DNA from: Paracoccus aminovorans
Lineage (GTDB): Bacteria; Pseudomonadota; Alphaproteobacteria; Rhodobacterales; Rhodobacteraceae
Length of the DNA stretch: 64,000 bases
Assembly (NCBI RefSeq): GCF_001546115.1
Contig: NZ_KQ955210.1
Span: 347,383-411,382, forward strand
Direction: 5' to 3'
How positions within the stretch are numbered: position 1 is the first letter of the stretch; every line of letters begins with the position of its first letter. Shown one piece after another: positions 7,204-17,303 of this stretch. The position numbers and the translations under genes are program-made. The notes beneath the pieces were generated by a model. The model searched no databases and was not told the origin of the DNA. It was given only the letters and a program-made list of their open reading frames with translations.

Positions 7204-8487
7204 ATGGACCAGATCATTGTAAGGGGTAACGGGCCGCTCAAGGGCGAGATCCCCATCGCCGGCGCCAAGAATGCCTGCCTGACGCTGATGCCCGCGACGC
7301 TGTTGACCGACCAGCCGCTGACGCTGACCAACGCGCCGCGGCTCTCGGACATCCGCACCATGACCGCGCTGCTGCAATCGCTCGGGGCCGAGGTGGCCAG
7401 CCTGCAGGATGGCGAGGTGCTGGCGCTGTCGAGCCATGACCTGAACAACCACACCGCCGATTACGATATCGTGCGCAAGATGCGCGCCTCGATCCTGGTG
7501 CTGGGACCGATGCTGGCGCGCGACGGCCATGCGGTGGTGTCGCTGCCCGGCGGCTGTGCCATCGGCGCGCGGCCGGTGGACCTGCACCTGAAGGCGCTCG
7601 AGGCGATGGGGGCGGAACTGGACCTGCGCGAGGGCTATGTCCATGCCAAGGCGCCCTCGGGCGGCTTGCGGGGCGCGGTGATCGACTTCCCGCTGGTCTC
7701 GGTCGGGGCGACCGAGAACGCGCTGATGGCCGCGACGCTGGCGCGCGGCACCACCGTCATCAACAACGCCGCGCGCGAGCCCGAGATCGTCGACCTGGCA
7801 GAATGCCTGCGCCGCATGGGCGCGCAGATCGAGGGCGAGGGCTCGTCGACCATCACCGTCGAGGGCGTGCAGGCCTTGCGCGGCGCCACCCATCCCGTGG
7901 TCACCGACCGGATCGAGTTGGGCACCTACATGCTCGCCCCGGCGATCTGCGGCGGCGAGGTCGAATGCCTCGGCGGTCGCATCGACCTTGTCGCGGCCTT
8001 CTGCGAAAAGCTCGACGCCGCCGGCATCGACGTGGTCGAGACCGAGCGCGGCCTCAAGGTCTCGCGCAAGAACGGCCGGGTGCGGGCGGTGGATGTGGTG
8101 ACCGAACCCTTCCCCGGCTTCCCGACCGACCTGCAGGCGCAGATGATGGCGCTCTTGTGCACGGCCGAGGGCACCTCGGTGCTGGAGGAGAAGATCTTCG
8201 AGAACCGCTTCATGCACGCCCCCGAGCTGATCCGCATGGGCGCCCGGATCGAGGTCCACGGCGGCCATGCCACCGTCCGCGGCGTCGAGAAGCTGCGCGG
8301 CGCCCCGGTGATGGCCACTGACCTGCGTGCCTCGGTCAGCCTGATCCTTGCCGGGCTGGCGGCCGAGGGCGAGACCATCGTCAGCCGGGTCTATCACCTG
8401 GATCGCGGCTACGAGAAGGTGGTGCGCAAGCTGCGCGGCGTCGGCGCCCAGATCGAACGCATCAAGGAGGGGACGGCCGATGGCTGA
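7204..8487 (+). CDS. murA: UDP-N-acetylglucosamine 1-carboxyvinyltransferase
   Basis: Transfers the enolpyruvyl group of phosphoenolpyruvate to UDP-GlcNAc, the first committed step of peptidoglycan synthesis, in the cytosol. The 427-residue length is standard. Landmarks are GAKNACLTLMPATLL near the N-terminus, PGGCAIGARPVDLHL with active-site Cys118 (the fosfomycin target) and GTYMLAPAICGG. The conserved PGFPTDLQAQMMALLC and the C-terminal DLRASVSLILAGLAAEG are also intact. It follows the small basic protein with no gap and overlaps the DUF2948 gene by eight bases, forming a three-gene unit that ends at the hairpin repeat at 9007. Nothing unusual is seen. Confidence 0.98.
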   Translation: MDQIIVRGNGPLKGEIPIAGAKNACLTLMPATLLTDQPLTLTNAPRLSDIRTMTALLQSLGAEVASLQDGEVLALSSHDLNNHTADYDIVRKMRASILVLGPMLARDGHAVVSLPGGCAIGARPVDLHLKALEAMGAELDLREGYVHAKAPSGGLRGAVIDFPLVSVGATENALMAATLARGTTVINNAAREPEIVDLAECLRRMGAQIEGEGSSTITVEGVQALRGATHPVVTDRIELGTYMLAPAICGGEVECLGGRIDLVAAFCEKLDAAGIDVVETERGLKVSRKNGRVRAVDVVTEPFPGFPTDLQAQMMALLCTAEGTSVLEEKIFENRFMHAPELIRMGARIEVHGGHATVRGVEKLRGAPVMATDLRASVSLILAGLAAEGETIVSRVYHLDRGYEKVVRKLRGVGAQIERIKEGTADG

Positions 8488-8959
8488 CGCGAGATTCCAG
8501 GATGCCGATCCGGCGCCGCTGGCGCTGATGGCGAGCGATGCCGAGGATCTGGCGGTCATTGCGACGCTGGCGCAGGATGCGGTCCTGCCGGTGACCGAGA
8601 TCGCCTATGATGCCCGCCACCGCCAGCTGGCGCTGCTGCTCAACCGCTTCCGCTGGGAGGATGCCGAGGCCGCCCGCCGCGAGAACCGCCCATATGAGCG
8701 GGTGCGCGCGGTGCTGCTGATCGGCGACGTGCAGCGGGTGCAGAGCGACGGCATCGACCGCAAGGATCGCGACCTGATCCTGGAGCTGCTGACGCTGCAA
8801 TGGCAGCCGGGCCAGGACGGCGCCGGGCGGCTGCTGCTGGAATTCGCCGGCGACGGCACGCTGGCCGTGGATGCCGAATGCCTGAATGTCGAGCTGCGCG
8901 ACGTGACCCGGCCCTATCTCGCGCCCTCGGGCAAGCTGCCCCGGCATCCGGATAGCTGA
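8480..8959 (+). CDS. DUF2948 family protein
   Basis: A 159-residue soluble protein. ATG 8480 lies inside the end of murA, preceded by AAGGAGG. Features are an N-terminal FQDADPAPLALMASDAEDLAVI, AYDARHRQLALLLNRFRWED, VRAVLLIGDVQRVQSDGI and a C-terminal ECLNVELRDVTRPYLAPSG. This pattern is the DUF2948 family, found almost only in alphaproteobacteria and typically between murA and hisD as here. No catalytic motif is evident; its role is unknown. It ends 47 bases before the hairpin repeat. Confidence 0.85.
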   Translation: MADARFQDADPAPLALMASDAEDLAVIATLAQDAVLPVTEIAYDARHRQLALLLNRFRWEDAEAARRENRPYERVRAVLLIGDVQRVQSDGIDRKDRDLILELLTLQWQPGQDGAGRLLLEFAGDGTLAVDAECLNVELRDVTRPYLAPSGKLPRHPDS

Positions 8960-9006
8960 ACCTCTGCGCACAGGGCCACCGGATGCGCGTGTCGCCCGGT
9001 CGCAAT

Positions 9007-9066
9007 GGGTATTTGAAGAACGAAGAAGCGCATGAAGCGTCCCGCTTCTTTGCTCCCCAAATACCC
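9007..9066. repeat. Inverted GGGTATTTG / CAAATACCC repeat (intergenic hairpin)
   Basis: A 60-base imperfect palindrome: the left arm begins GGGTATTTG and ends GAAGAAGCG, the right arm is CGCTTCTTTGC...CAAATACCC. The arms match at most of 24 positions and enclose about 12 bases. It lies between the murA unit and hisD. Copies of the same arm occur at 19585, 43040, 54534, 54607 and 54655, so it is a dispersed intergenic family. As RNA it would make a long hairpin, plausibly a terminator or mRNA end stabiliser, but there is no T-run. Confidence 0.8.
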
Positions 9067-9175
9067 GATCCCAACCGGGCAACTGGGATGGGCGGGGCGG
9101 TTCAGGCCGCAGCATAGCCGCTTGAGCCCCCTGGCGGCAGTCGCTAACAAGGGCGGGTCATTGAAGGCCCGAGCC

Positions 9176-10486
9176 ATGCCCATCCATCTTTCGACCGCCC
9201 AGCCCGATTTCGCCGAGCGCTTCGCAGCGCTTCTGTCGATGAAACGCGAGGATGCGGCGGATGTGAACGAGGCCGTGGCCGCGATCATCGCCGATGTGCG
9301 GGCGCGCGGCGACGCGGCCCTGGTCGAGCTGACCGCGCGCTTCGACCGGCTTTCCCTGACGCCGGAGGCCCTGGCCTTCAGCGCCGATGAGATCGCGGCC
9401 GAGACCGCGCGCGTCTCGGCCGAGGATCGGGCGGCGCTGGTCATGGCCGCGAACCGCATCCGTGCCTATCACGCCCGGCAGATGCCCGAGGACATGCGCT
9501 GGACCGACCCCGAGGGCGCGAGCCTGGGCTGGCGCTGGACGCCGGTCTCGGCGGCGGGGCTTTACGTTCCGGGTGGGCAGGCGAGCTATCCCTCCTCGGT
9601 CTTGATGAACGCCATTCCGGCGCGGGTGGCGGGGGTCGAGCGGCTGGTGATCTGCGTGCCGACGCCCGATGGCGCGGTCAATCCGCTGGTGCTTCTGGCC
9701 GCCGAACTGGCCGGCGTCGACGAGATCTATCGCATCGGCGGCGCCCAGGCCGTCGCCGCCATGGCCTATGGCACCGAGACCATCCGGCCGGTCGACAAGA
9801 TCACCGGCCCCGGCAATGCCTATGTCGCGGCGGCCAAGCGGCACGTTTTCGGCCGCGTCGGCATCGACATGATCGCCGGACCCTCCGAGGTGCTGATCAT
9901 CGCCGAAGGGGCGCAGAACCCGGAATGGCTGGCGCTGGACCTGCTGGCCCAGGCCGAGCATGACGCCGATGCCCAGTCGATCCTGGTCACGCCCGACGCC
10001 GACCTGGCCCGCGCCGTGGTGGCCGAAGTCGAACGCCTGCTGCCGACGCTGCCGCGCGCCGCCGTTGCCGGCGCCAGCTGGCGCGACTATGGCACGGTGA
10101 TCGTGACCCGCGACCTGGCCGAGGCGGCGGCGCTCTCGGACCGGCTTGCGCCCGAGCACCTGGAGCTTTGCGTCGACGACCCCGAGGCGCTGGCCGGCCA
10201 GATCCGCCATGCCGGCGCCATCTTCCTGGGCGGCTGGACGCCGGAAGCGGTGGGCGATTACGTCAGCGGGCCGAATCACGTGCTGCCGACGGCGCGCTCG
10301 GCGCGGTTCTCCTCGGGCCTGTCGGTGATGGATTTCCTCAAGCGCACGACCATCGCCCGCCTGACCCCCGAGGCGCTGGCCGCCATTGGCCCGGCGGCGG
10401 TCAGGCTGGCCGAATCGGAAGGGCTGGGCGCGCATGGCCGGTCGGTCTCGGCCCGGCTTGCGGCATTGAACGGGGGGAATGGATGA
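9176..10486 (+). CDS. hisD: Histidinol dehydrogenase
   Basis: Catalyses the last two steps of histidine synthesis, L-histidinol to histidine with two NAD+. The 436-residue length is normal for the zinc enzyme. I chose ATG 9176 because the family starts near here (MPIHLSTAQPDFAERF) and the frame upstream crosses the hairpin repeat. Motifs seen are GLYVPGGQASYPSSVLMNAIPA, KITGPGNAYVAAAKR, AGPSEVL, QAEHDADAQ and APEHLEL, with the general base/acid pair Glu327-His328. The end is SGPNHVLPTARSARF. Its stop overlaps the UPF0262 start (ATGA). No other his genes are nearby, as is common in Rhodobacterales. Confidence 0.98.
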   Translation: MPIHLSTAQPDFAERFAALLSMKREDAADVNEAVAAIIADVRARGDAALVELTARFDRLSLTPEALAFSADEIAAETARVSAEDRAALVMAANRIRAYHARQMPEDMRWTDPEGASLGWRWTPVSAAGLYVPGGQASYPSSVLMNAIPARVAGVERLVICVPTPDGAVNPLVLLAAELAGVDEIYRIGGAQAVAAMAYGTETIRPVDKITGPGNAYVAAAKRHVFGRVGIDMIAGPSEVLIIAEGAQNPEWLALDLLAQAEHDADAQSILVTPDADLARAVVAEVERLLPTLPRAAVAGASWRDYGTVIVTRDLAEAAALSDRLAPEHLELCVDDPEALAGQIRHAGAIFLGGWTPEAVGDYVSGPNHVLPTARSARFSSGLSVMDFLKRTTIARLTPEALAAIGPAAVRLAESEGLGAHGRSVSARLAALNGGNG

Positions 10487-10974
10487 GCCAGGCCAGCACC
10501 GACCGCATCTGCCGGATCGAGATCGACGACAGCGCCCTGCCGCCGCCGACCCCGGGCATGGAACAGGACCGCCGCGTCGCCGTCTTCGACCTGCTCGAGG
10601 ACAACAGCTTCGTGCTGCCGGGCCGCGAGGGCGCTCCGGTGCCGCAGGGCCCCTATGCCCTGGCGCTGGCGGTGCGCGAAAAGCGCCTGGTCTTCGACAT
10701 CGCGACCGAAGCCGGCGACCGGCTGGCCGAGTTCCACCTGTCGCTGGGCCCGTTCCGCCAGACCGTCAAGGATTACTTCCAGATCTGCGCCAGCTATTTC
10801 GATGCGGTCAAGCGCCTGCCGCCGGCGCAGATCGAGGCCATCGACATGGCGCGGCGCGGCATCCACAACGAGGGCGCCCGCACCCTGCAAGAGCGGCTGG
10901 AGGGCAAGGCGCAGATCGACATCGACACCGCCCGCCGCCTGTTCACCCTGATCTGCGCCCTGATCCCGGAGTGA
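10483..10974 (+). CDS. UPF0262 family protein
   Basis: A 163-residue protein (MSQASTDRICRIEIDD..., then AVFDLLEDNSF, LSLGPFRQTVKDYFQICASYFDAV, and MARRGIHNEGARTLQERL with a terminal RRLFTLICALI). These blocks identify UPF0262, an alphaproteobacterial family of unknown function. It starts inside the hisD stop (ATGA) and ends four bases before the phosphatase start, so it is translated from the hisD transcript. It has no membrane segment or signal peptide. Constant linkage with hisD is the only functional hint. Confidence 0.88.
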   Translation: MSQASTDRICRIEIDDSALPPPTPGMEQDRRVAVFDLLEDNSFVLPGREGAPVPQGPYALALAVREKRLVFDIATEAGDRLAEFHLSLGPFRQTVKDYFQICASYFDAVKRLPPAQIEAIDMARRGIHNEGARTLQERLEGKAQIDIDTARRLFTLICALIPE

Positions 10975-10977
10975 TTC

Positions 10978-11436
10978 GTGGCCGGACCGATTCCCCATTC
11001 GGTGCTTTTCTGCTGTGATCACAACGCGATTCGCTCGCCCATGGCCGAGGGGATGATGAAGAAGTTTTACGGCCGCGCCGCCTATGTGCAATCGGCCGGG
11101 GTCAAGAACGACATGGAGATCGACGGTTTCGCCATCGCCGTTTGCGACGAGATCGGGGTCGAGCTGTCGCGCCACCGCGCGCGGTCCTTCGAAGAGATGC
11201 AGGCCTGGGGCGACGACCTGGGCAGCTTCGACCTGATCGTGGCGCTGTCGCCGGCCAGCCAGAGGCAAGCCCTTGAATTGACGCGGGTTGCGCATCTGGA
11301 CGTCGAGTATTGGCCGATCATGGACCCCAGCGGCCTGGCCGAGGGGCGCGAGGCCAAGCTGGCGCTTTACCGCGGCGTGCGCGACCAGATCCGCAGCCGG
11401 ATGCTCGAGCGTTTCGGCCCCCCGACCGAAGCCTGA
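10978..11436 (+). CDS. Low-molecular-weight protein tyrosine phosphatase
   Basis: A 152-residue phosphatase of the LMW-PTP/arsenate-reductase fold starting at GTG, four bases after the UPF0262 stop. The P-loop CDHNAIRS gives the CX5R signature with nucleophile Cys13 and Arg19. MDPSG near residue 115 supplies the catalytic acid Asp. The loop differs from the classical CxGNxCRS type, which is usual for the version found in this cluster. It could act on phosphotyrosine proteins or be a degenerate arsenate reductase; no ars genes are near. It ends the hisD unit. Confidence 0.85.
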   Translation: MAGPIPHSVLFCCDHNAIRSPMAEGMMKKFYGRAAYVQSAGVKNDMEIDGFAIAVCDEIGVELSRHRARSFEEMQAWGDDLGSFDLIVALSPASQRQALELTRVAHLDVEYWPIMDPSGLAEGREAKLALYRGVRDQIRSRMLERFGPPTEA

Positions 11437-11452
11437 GCGAAAAAATCGCCGC

Positions 11453-11471
11453 CGCTAAGGGATTGTTAGCG
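11453..11471. promoter_or_regulatory. Inverted repeat CGCTAA-n7-TTAGCG upstream of the PAS gene
   Basis: A perfect 6-bp dyad with a 7-base spacer in the gap between the phosphatase gene and the PAS gene start at 11516. The half-site CGCTAA resembles half of the edd/zwf operators (CGCTAAC), but the spacing and orientation differ, so it may be unrelated. No T-run follows. Confidence 0.35.
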
Positions 11472-11515
11472 TCTTGGCGCCATGCTGGCGGAAATTCCTG
11501 CATGAGGCTTTTCGC

Positions 11516-12046
11516 ATGTCCCAAGTCCAGCGGCTGCACCACGATGTCGAATGGGCGATGCGCGCCATCCGCACGCATCGCGCGGTGCTGATCCTTGATC
11601 TGGCCGGGCGAATCCTGGCGGTGAACCAGTGCTGTCTCGGCATGTGCGGCTATCAACGCGACGAATTGATCGGCCGGCCGGTCGTCATGCTGCTGGACGA
11701 TGCGGAGAAGGCGCCCGAGCGGCTGCGCCAGATGCTGCAAGGCGGCGAGGGCAGGGAGGCGCGGCTGCACGGCCTGGCGCAGGTGGCGAAATCGGGGCGC
11801 CGCTTTCGTGTCGATGCACGGATCTGCCGGATCCGGGACGAGGACGGGCAGGTTTGCCTGAATGTGCTGTTCCTGAGCGAATCGGACGGCGAGCAGGAGT
11901 CGCTGCGCGCCCTGCTGCCGCGGATGCTGCCCGCGACTGGCGAGGTCATTCGCCTGCCGGCCCGGGGGCTCGAAAATCCATGGGCGCGGCCGTTGCCATG
12001 GGCGCCGCCCGCGCCGGAAAACTGCGCCCGGCGCTGCGACGGTTAG
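11516..12046 (+). CDS. PAS domain protein
   Basis: A 176-residue protein with one PAS sensor domain and little else. The start ATG 11516 has GAGG eight bases upstream. Residues about 18-125 form the PAS fold: AVLILDLAGRILAVNQCCLGMCGYQRDELIGRP, then LAQVAKSGRRFRVDARICRIRDEDG. No kinase, GGDEF, EAL or HTH output domain follows; the C-terminus is Pro-rich and ends just before the convergent edd gene. A methyl-accepting or kinase partner is not visible nearby. Such single-PAS proteins may signal through protein contacts. Confidence 0.8.
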   Translation: MSQVQRLHHDVEWAMRAIRTHRAVLILDLAGRILAVNQCCLGMCGYQRDELIGRPVVMLLDDAEKAPERLRQMLQGGEGREARLHGLAQVAKSGRRFRVDARICRIRDEDGQVCLNVLFLSESDGEQESLRALLPRMLPATGEVIRLPARGLENPWARPLPWAPPAPENCARRCDG

Positions 12047-12077
12047 CGGCCCGAGCCTGATGCGCTTGCCGGTCCTG

Positions 12078-13880
<1,803 letters not shown>

Positions 13881-13910
13881 GGCTGGCTTCTCCTTCGCGC
13901 GCAGGGTATC

Positions 13911-13926
13911 ATGTTAGCGGTAACGG
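13911..13926. promoter_or_regulatory. Operator-like palindrome upstream of edd
   Basis: ATGTTAGCGGTAACGG, an imperfect palindrome (TGTTA-GCGG-TAACG), lies about 31-46 bases upstream of the edd ATG. It matches the site upstream of zwf (ATGTTAACGCTAACAT) in half-site sequence and spacing. LacI- and GntR-type regulators bind palindromes of this shape. The shared site implies joint control of the two Entner-Doudoroff genes. Confidence 0.55.
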
Positions 13927-13995
13927 CGCAACCGGCCGGCTCTTGCCCGCAGGCGCGCATCGTGGCAATCCTGCCGCGTTTTGCACGAGGCCGCC

Positions 13996-15192
13996 ATGAC
14001 CGCCGATCTGCCCATCATCCGATTGCGCCCCAAGTCCAAGCCGCAGGCGATCCGCCACGGCTTCCCTTGGGTCTTTGCCGACGAACTGGTCGTGGACCGC
14101 CGCACCCGGGCCATCGCGCCGGGCAGCTTCGCGGCTCTCGAGGATGCCGAGCGCCGGCCGATGGGCGTGGTCACGGTCAATGCCGAATCGAAGATCATCG
14201 CCCGGATGATGGATCCCGACCCGCAGGCGGTGATCGACGGCGACTGGATCGCGGCGCGGCTGACCCGGGCGCTGGCGCTGCGCGAGCGGCTGTTCGACGC
14301 GCCCTTCTATCGCCTGGTCCATGCCGAGGCCGACGGCCTGCCCGGCACCATCATCGACCGCTTCGGCGATGCCGCGGTGATCCAGCCCAACGCCGCCTGG
14401 GCCGAGCGCATGGTCGAGGAAATCGCCGCGGCGCTGCGCGCGGTCGCCGGGGTCTCGACGGTGATCCTGAACGGGCAGGGCCGCGCTCGGGGGCTTGAGG
14501 GGCTGCCCGAGCGCATGGCGGTGCTGTCGGGCGGCGTCCAGGGTCCGGTCGAGGTGCCGATGAACGGCGCGATCTACCTTGCCGACCTGATGGGCGGGCA
14601 GAAGACCGGGCTGTTCTATGACCAGCGGCCGAACCACGCCTTTGCGCAGCGCCTCGCCAAGGGCGCGCGGGTGCTGGACGTGTTCTCGCATGTCGGCGGC
14701 TTCGGGCTGGCGGCGCTGGCGGCGGGGGCCGGGCAGGCGACCTGCATCGACGGCTCGGCCGCGGCGCTGGAACTGGCGCGGGGCGGCGCGCGCGCCATGG
14801 ACGCCGAATCGCGGCTGACCATCCGCCAGGGCGACGCCTTCGACCAGATGGAGGCGCTGGCGGCGGAGGGCGCGCGCTTCGACCTGGTGATCTGCGATCC
14901 GCCGGCCTTTGCGCCCTCGAAGCCGGCGCTGGAGGCGGGCCTGCGCGCCTATGAGCGGGTGGCGAAGCTCGCCGCGCCGCTGGTGGCGCCGGGCGGCTAT
15001 CTGGGGTTGTGTTCGTGCAGCCACGCCGCCGACCTGTCCGCCTTCCGCAACGCCTCGACGCGCGGTATCGGGCGTGGCGGGCGGCGGATGCAGCTTCTGC
15101 ACACCGGCCAGGCCGGCCCCGACCATCCGGTGCTGCCGCAACTGGCCGAAAGCGGCTATCTCAAGGCGCTGTTCTTCCGGCTGGACGGATGA
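13996..15192 (+). CDS. RlmI/RlmK-type class I rRNA cytosine methyltransferase
   Basis: A 398-residue SAM-dependent methyltransferase with an N-terminal PUA domain (LRPKSKPQAIRHGFPWVFADEL, residues 1-85). It carries the RlmI central block (DGLPGTIIDRFGDAAVIQ, GLFYDQRPNHA) and the Rossmann core VLDVFSHVGGFGLAALAAGA (motif I), DLVICDPPAF (motif IV), and LCSCSH with the catalytic cysteine. This family methylates C5 of a cytosine in 23S rRNA in E. coli. ATG 13996 is chosen over an upstream in-frame TTG because the PUA domain starts here. The gene is divergent from edd and overlaps the PIN gene by ATGA. Confidence 0.9.
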   Translation: MTADLPIIRLRPKSKPQAIRHGFPWVFADELVVDRRTRAIAPGSFAALEDAERRPMGVVTVNAESKIIARMMDPDPQAVIDGDWIAARLTRALALRERLFDAPFYRLVHAEADGLPGTIIDRFGDAAVIQPNAAWAERMVEEIAAALRAVAGVSTVILNGQGRARGLEGLPERMAVLSGGVQGPVEVPMNGAIYLADLMGGQKTGLFYDQRPNHAFAQRLAKGARVLDVFSHVGGFGLAALAAGAGQATCIDGSAAALELARGGARAMDAESRLTIRQGDAFDQMEALAAEGARFDLVICDPPAFAPSKPALEAGLRAYERVAKLAAPLVAPGGYLGLCSCSHAADLSAFRNASTRGIGRGGRRMQLLHTGQAGPDHPVLPQLAESGYLKALFFRLDG

Positions 15193-15776
15193 AGGCCGTC
15201 CTGGACGCCTGCGTCCTGTTCCCGACCGTGCTGCGCGAGATCCTGGTCGATGCGGCGGATGCCGGGCTGTATGCCCCGGTCTGGTCGCGGCGCATCCTGG
15301 ACGAATGGCGCCATGCCGCCGACCGGCAGGGGCTGGCGGCCGGGGTCGAGATCGCGCTGCTGGAATCGCGCCTGCCCGGGGCGATGGTTGCCCCGTCGGG
15401 CGGCGCCGAGGGGCTGGACCTGCCCGATCCCGCCGACCGCCATGTGGTCGAGGCGGCGCTGGCGGCCGGCGCCTCCAGCATCATCACCGCCAATCTGCGC
15501 GATTTTCCGCGCGGCGCGTTGGCGGCGGTCGGGCTGACGGCCGTCCATCCCGACGAATTCCTGCGCGATCTCTACCTGCGCGCGCCCGATGCCATTGCCG
15601 CCGCCGTCGCCGCGACCGAGGCGCGCGCCCAGGCCGCCGGCGCTGCGCTGAGCCGCAAGGAACTGCTGCGCCGCGCCCGCCTGCCGCGCTTGGCCAAGGC
15701 GATGGCGCGGCACCAGGATTTCGACACCCGGCCGGCCAGCTCGGCCGCGGATCGGGCCGGGCCAGGACAGGACTGA
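15189..15776 (+). CDS. PIN domain ribonuclease-like protein
   Basis: A 195-residue PIN-fold protein. The first strand MKAVLDACVLFP holds the conserved Asp6, followed by ILVDAADAGLY, WSRRILDEWRHA (conserved Glu) and LPDPADRHVVEAALAAGASSIITANLRDFP with the remaining acidic residues. PIN proteins are metal-dependent RNases and many are VapC toxins, but no antitoxin gene is adjacent. The long C-terminal extension (residues 140-195, ending in SRKELLRRARLPRLAKAM) is unlike VapC. It overlaps the rRNA methyltransferase gene (ATGA), which hints at a housekeeping role in RNA metabolism. Confidence 0.85.
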   Translation: MKAVLDACVLFPTVLREILVDAADAGLYAPVWSRRILDEWRHAADRQGLAAGVEIALLESRLPGAMVAPSGGAEGLDLPDPADRHVVEAALAAGASSIITANLRDFPRGALAAVGLTAVHPDEFLRDLYLRAPDAIAAAVAATEARAQAAGAALSRKELLRRARLPRLAKAMARHQDFDTRPASSAADRAGPGQD

Positions 15777-15800
15777 ACGGGCATGGGCTTGCAGGACTTG

Positions 15801-15825
15801 ATGTTAACGCTAACATCCGCTAACC
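15801..15825. promoter_or_regulatory. Operator-like palindrome plus extra half-site upstream of zwf
   Basis: ATGTTAACGCTAACAT (15801-15816) is a near-perfect palindrome. A further CGCTAAC half-site begins at 15818, ten bases after the first CGCTAAC (15808), so both lie on the same helix face. The site is 27-51 bases upstream of the zwf start and matches the one before edd. It supports the zwf start at 15852 rather than an in-frame ATG at 15783, which would put the operator inside the gene. Confidence 0.6.
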
Positions 15826-15851
15826 GACAGATCAGCGATGAGGAGGCAGCG

Positions 15852-17303
15852 ATGGTTTCACGCGTGATTCCGGTCGAGGATTTCGACCTTGTGATCTTTG
15901 GCGCGACCGGCGACCTGGCCCGGCGCAAGATCGTGCCCGGGCTGTATCGGCGGTTCAAGGCCGGCCAGCTGCCGGCCAGCGCAAGGATCATCGGCGCCGC
16001 CCGCACCCGCCAGGACGACGCGGCCTTCCGCGCCGAGATGCGCGCCGCCATCGCCGAATTCGTCGGCAAGGCCGAGGATCCCGCCCGCGTCTCGGCCTTC
16101 CTGGACCTGCTCGGCTATGTCGCCATCGACGCCCGCGGCACCGAGGGCTGGGCCGAGCTCAAGGCGCGGGTCCGCCCGGGCGTCGTGCATGCCTTCTATT
16201 TCTCGGTGGCGCCGGCGCTGTTCGGCGACATCGCCGAGCGGCTGGCCGAGCATGGCATCGCCGATGCCGACAGCCGCATCGTGGTGGAAAAGCCCTTTGG
16301 CCGCGACCTGGCCACGGCGAGGGCGCTGAACGACACCCTGGCCCGGCATTTCTCGGAAAAGCAGATCTATCGCATCGACCACTATCTGGGCAAGGAAACC
16401 GTCCAGAACCTGATGGCGGTGCGCTTCGCCAATATCCTGTTCGAGCCCTTGTGGAACGCGCAATATGTCGACCACGTCCAGATCACCGTCGCCGAGACGG
16501 TGGGCGTGGGCGGGCGCGGCGAATATTACGACCATTCCGGCGCCATGCGGGACATGGTGCAGAACCACCTGATGCAGCTTCTGTGCCTGATCGCCATGGA
16601 GCCGCCCTATCACATCGACTCGGACGCCGTGCGCGACGAGAAGCTGAAGGTGATCCGCGCGCTGGAGCCGGTCGCGGCCGAAGAGATCGTGCGCGGCCAA
16701 TATGTCGCCGGCCCGGACGGCCCCGGCTATCTCGAGGATGCCGAGAACCGCGATTCCCGCACCGAGAGTTTCGTCGCGCTGAAGGTGTGCATCGCCAACT
16801 GGCGCTGGACCGGCACGCCCTTCTACCTGCGCACCGGCAAGCGGCTGCGGGCGCGGACCAGCGAGATCGTCATCACCTTCAAGGAACCGCCGCATTCGCT
16901 CTTCGACGACAGCGGCACCCACAAGGCCAACCAGCTGGTCATCAAGCTGCAGCCGAACGAAGGCATGGACCTGACCGTGATGATCAAGGAGCCGGGGCCC
17001 GGCGGCATGCGCCTGGTGCAGGTGCCGCTGGACATGAGCTTTGCCGATGCGCTGGGCGCCGAGGGCAGCGACATGCCCGACGCCTATGAGCGGCTGATCA
17101 TGGATGTGATCCGCGGCAACCAGACCCTGTTCATGCGCGGCGACGAGGTCGAGGCCGCCTGGGCCTGGACCGACCCGATCATCAGCGCCTGGGAGCACGG
17201 CTCGAAACGCCCCGAACCCTATGACCCGGGATCCAGCGGCCCCGAGGAAGCGTTGCGCCTGCTGCACCGCGACAACCGCCGGTGGAGGGAGATACGGTCA
17301 TGA
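15852..17303 (+). CDS. zwf: Glucose-6-phosphate 1-dehydrogenase
   Basis: Oxidises glucose 6-phosphate to 6-phosphogluconolactone with NAD(P)+. It is 483 residues from ATG 15852, preceded by GAGGAGG. The nucleotide-binding GATGDLARRK lies at residues 17-26, and the substrate/active-site motif RIDHYLGKE begins at residue 174 with Asp176-His177. VQNHLMQLLCLIAMEPP and the YLRTGKRL block are intact. It is the first gene of zwf-pgl-pgi; the stop overlaps the pgl start. Control is probably through the palindrome at 15801, shared with edd. Confidence 0.98.
   Translation: MVSRVIPVEDFDLVIFGATGDLARRKIVPGLYRRFKAGQLPASARIIGAARTRQDDAAFRAEMRAAIAEFVGKAEDPARVSAFLDLLGYVAIDARGTEGWAELKARVRPGVVHAFYFSVAPALFGDIAERLAEHGIADADSRIVVEKPFGRDLATARALNDTLARHFSEKQIYRIDHYLGKETVQNLMAVRFANILFEPLWNAQYVDHVQITVAETVGVGGRGEYYDHSGAMRDMVQNHLMQLLCLIAMEPPYHIDSDAVRDEKLKVIRALEPVAAEEIVRGQYVAGPDGPGYLEDAENRDSRTESFVALKVCIANWRWTGTPFYLRTGKRLRARTSEIVITFKEPPHSLFDDSGTHKANQLVIKLQPNEGMDLTVMIKEPGPGGMRLVQVPLDMSFADALGAEGSDMPDAYERLIMDVIRGNQTLFMRGDEVEAAWAWTDPIISAWEHGSKRPEPYDPGSSGPEEALRLLHRDNRRWREIRS

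Noticed and set aside
11453..11471. Third member of the edd/zwf operator set
   Set aside because: Half-sites resemble those operators but point the other way round with a 7-base spacer, so I kept it as a separate weak dyad.
15189..15776. PIN protein as a VapC toxin
   Set aside because: No antitoxin gene is adjacent, the C-terminal extension is unlike VapC, and the gene is coupled to an rRNA methyltransferase.
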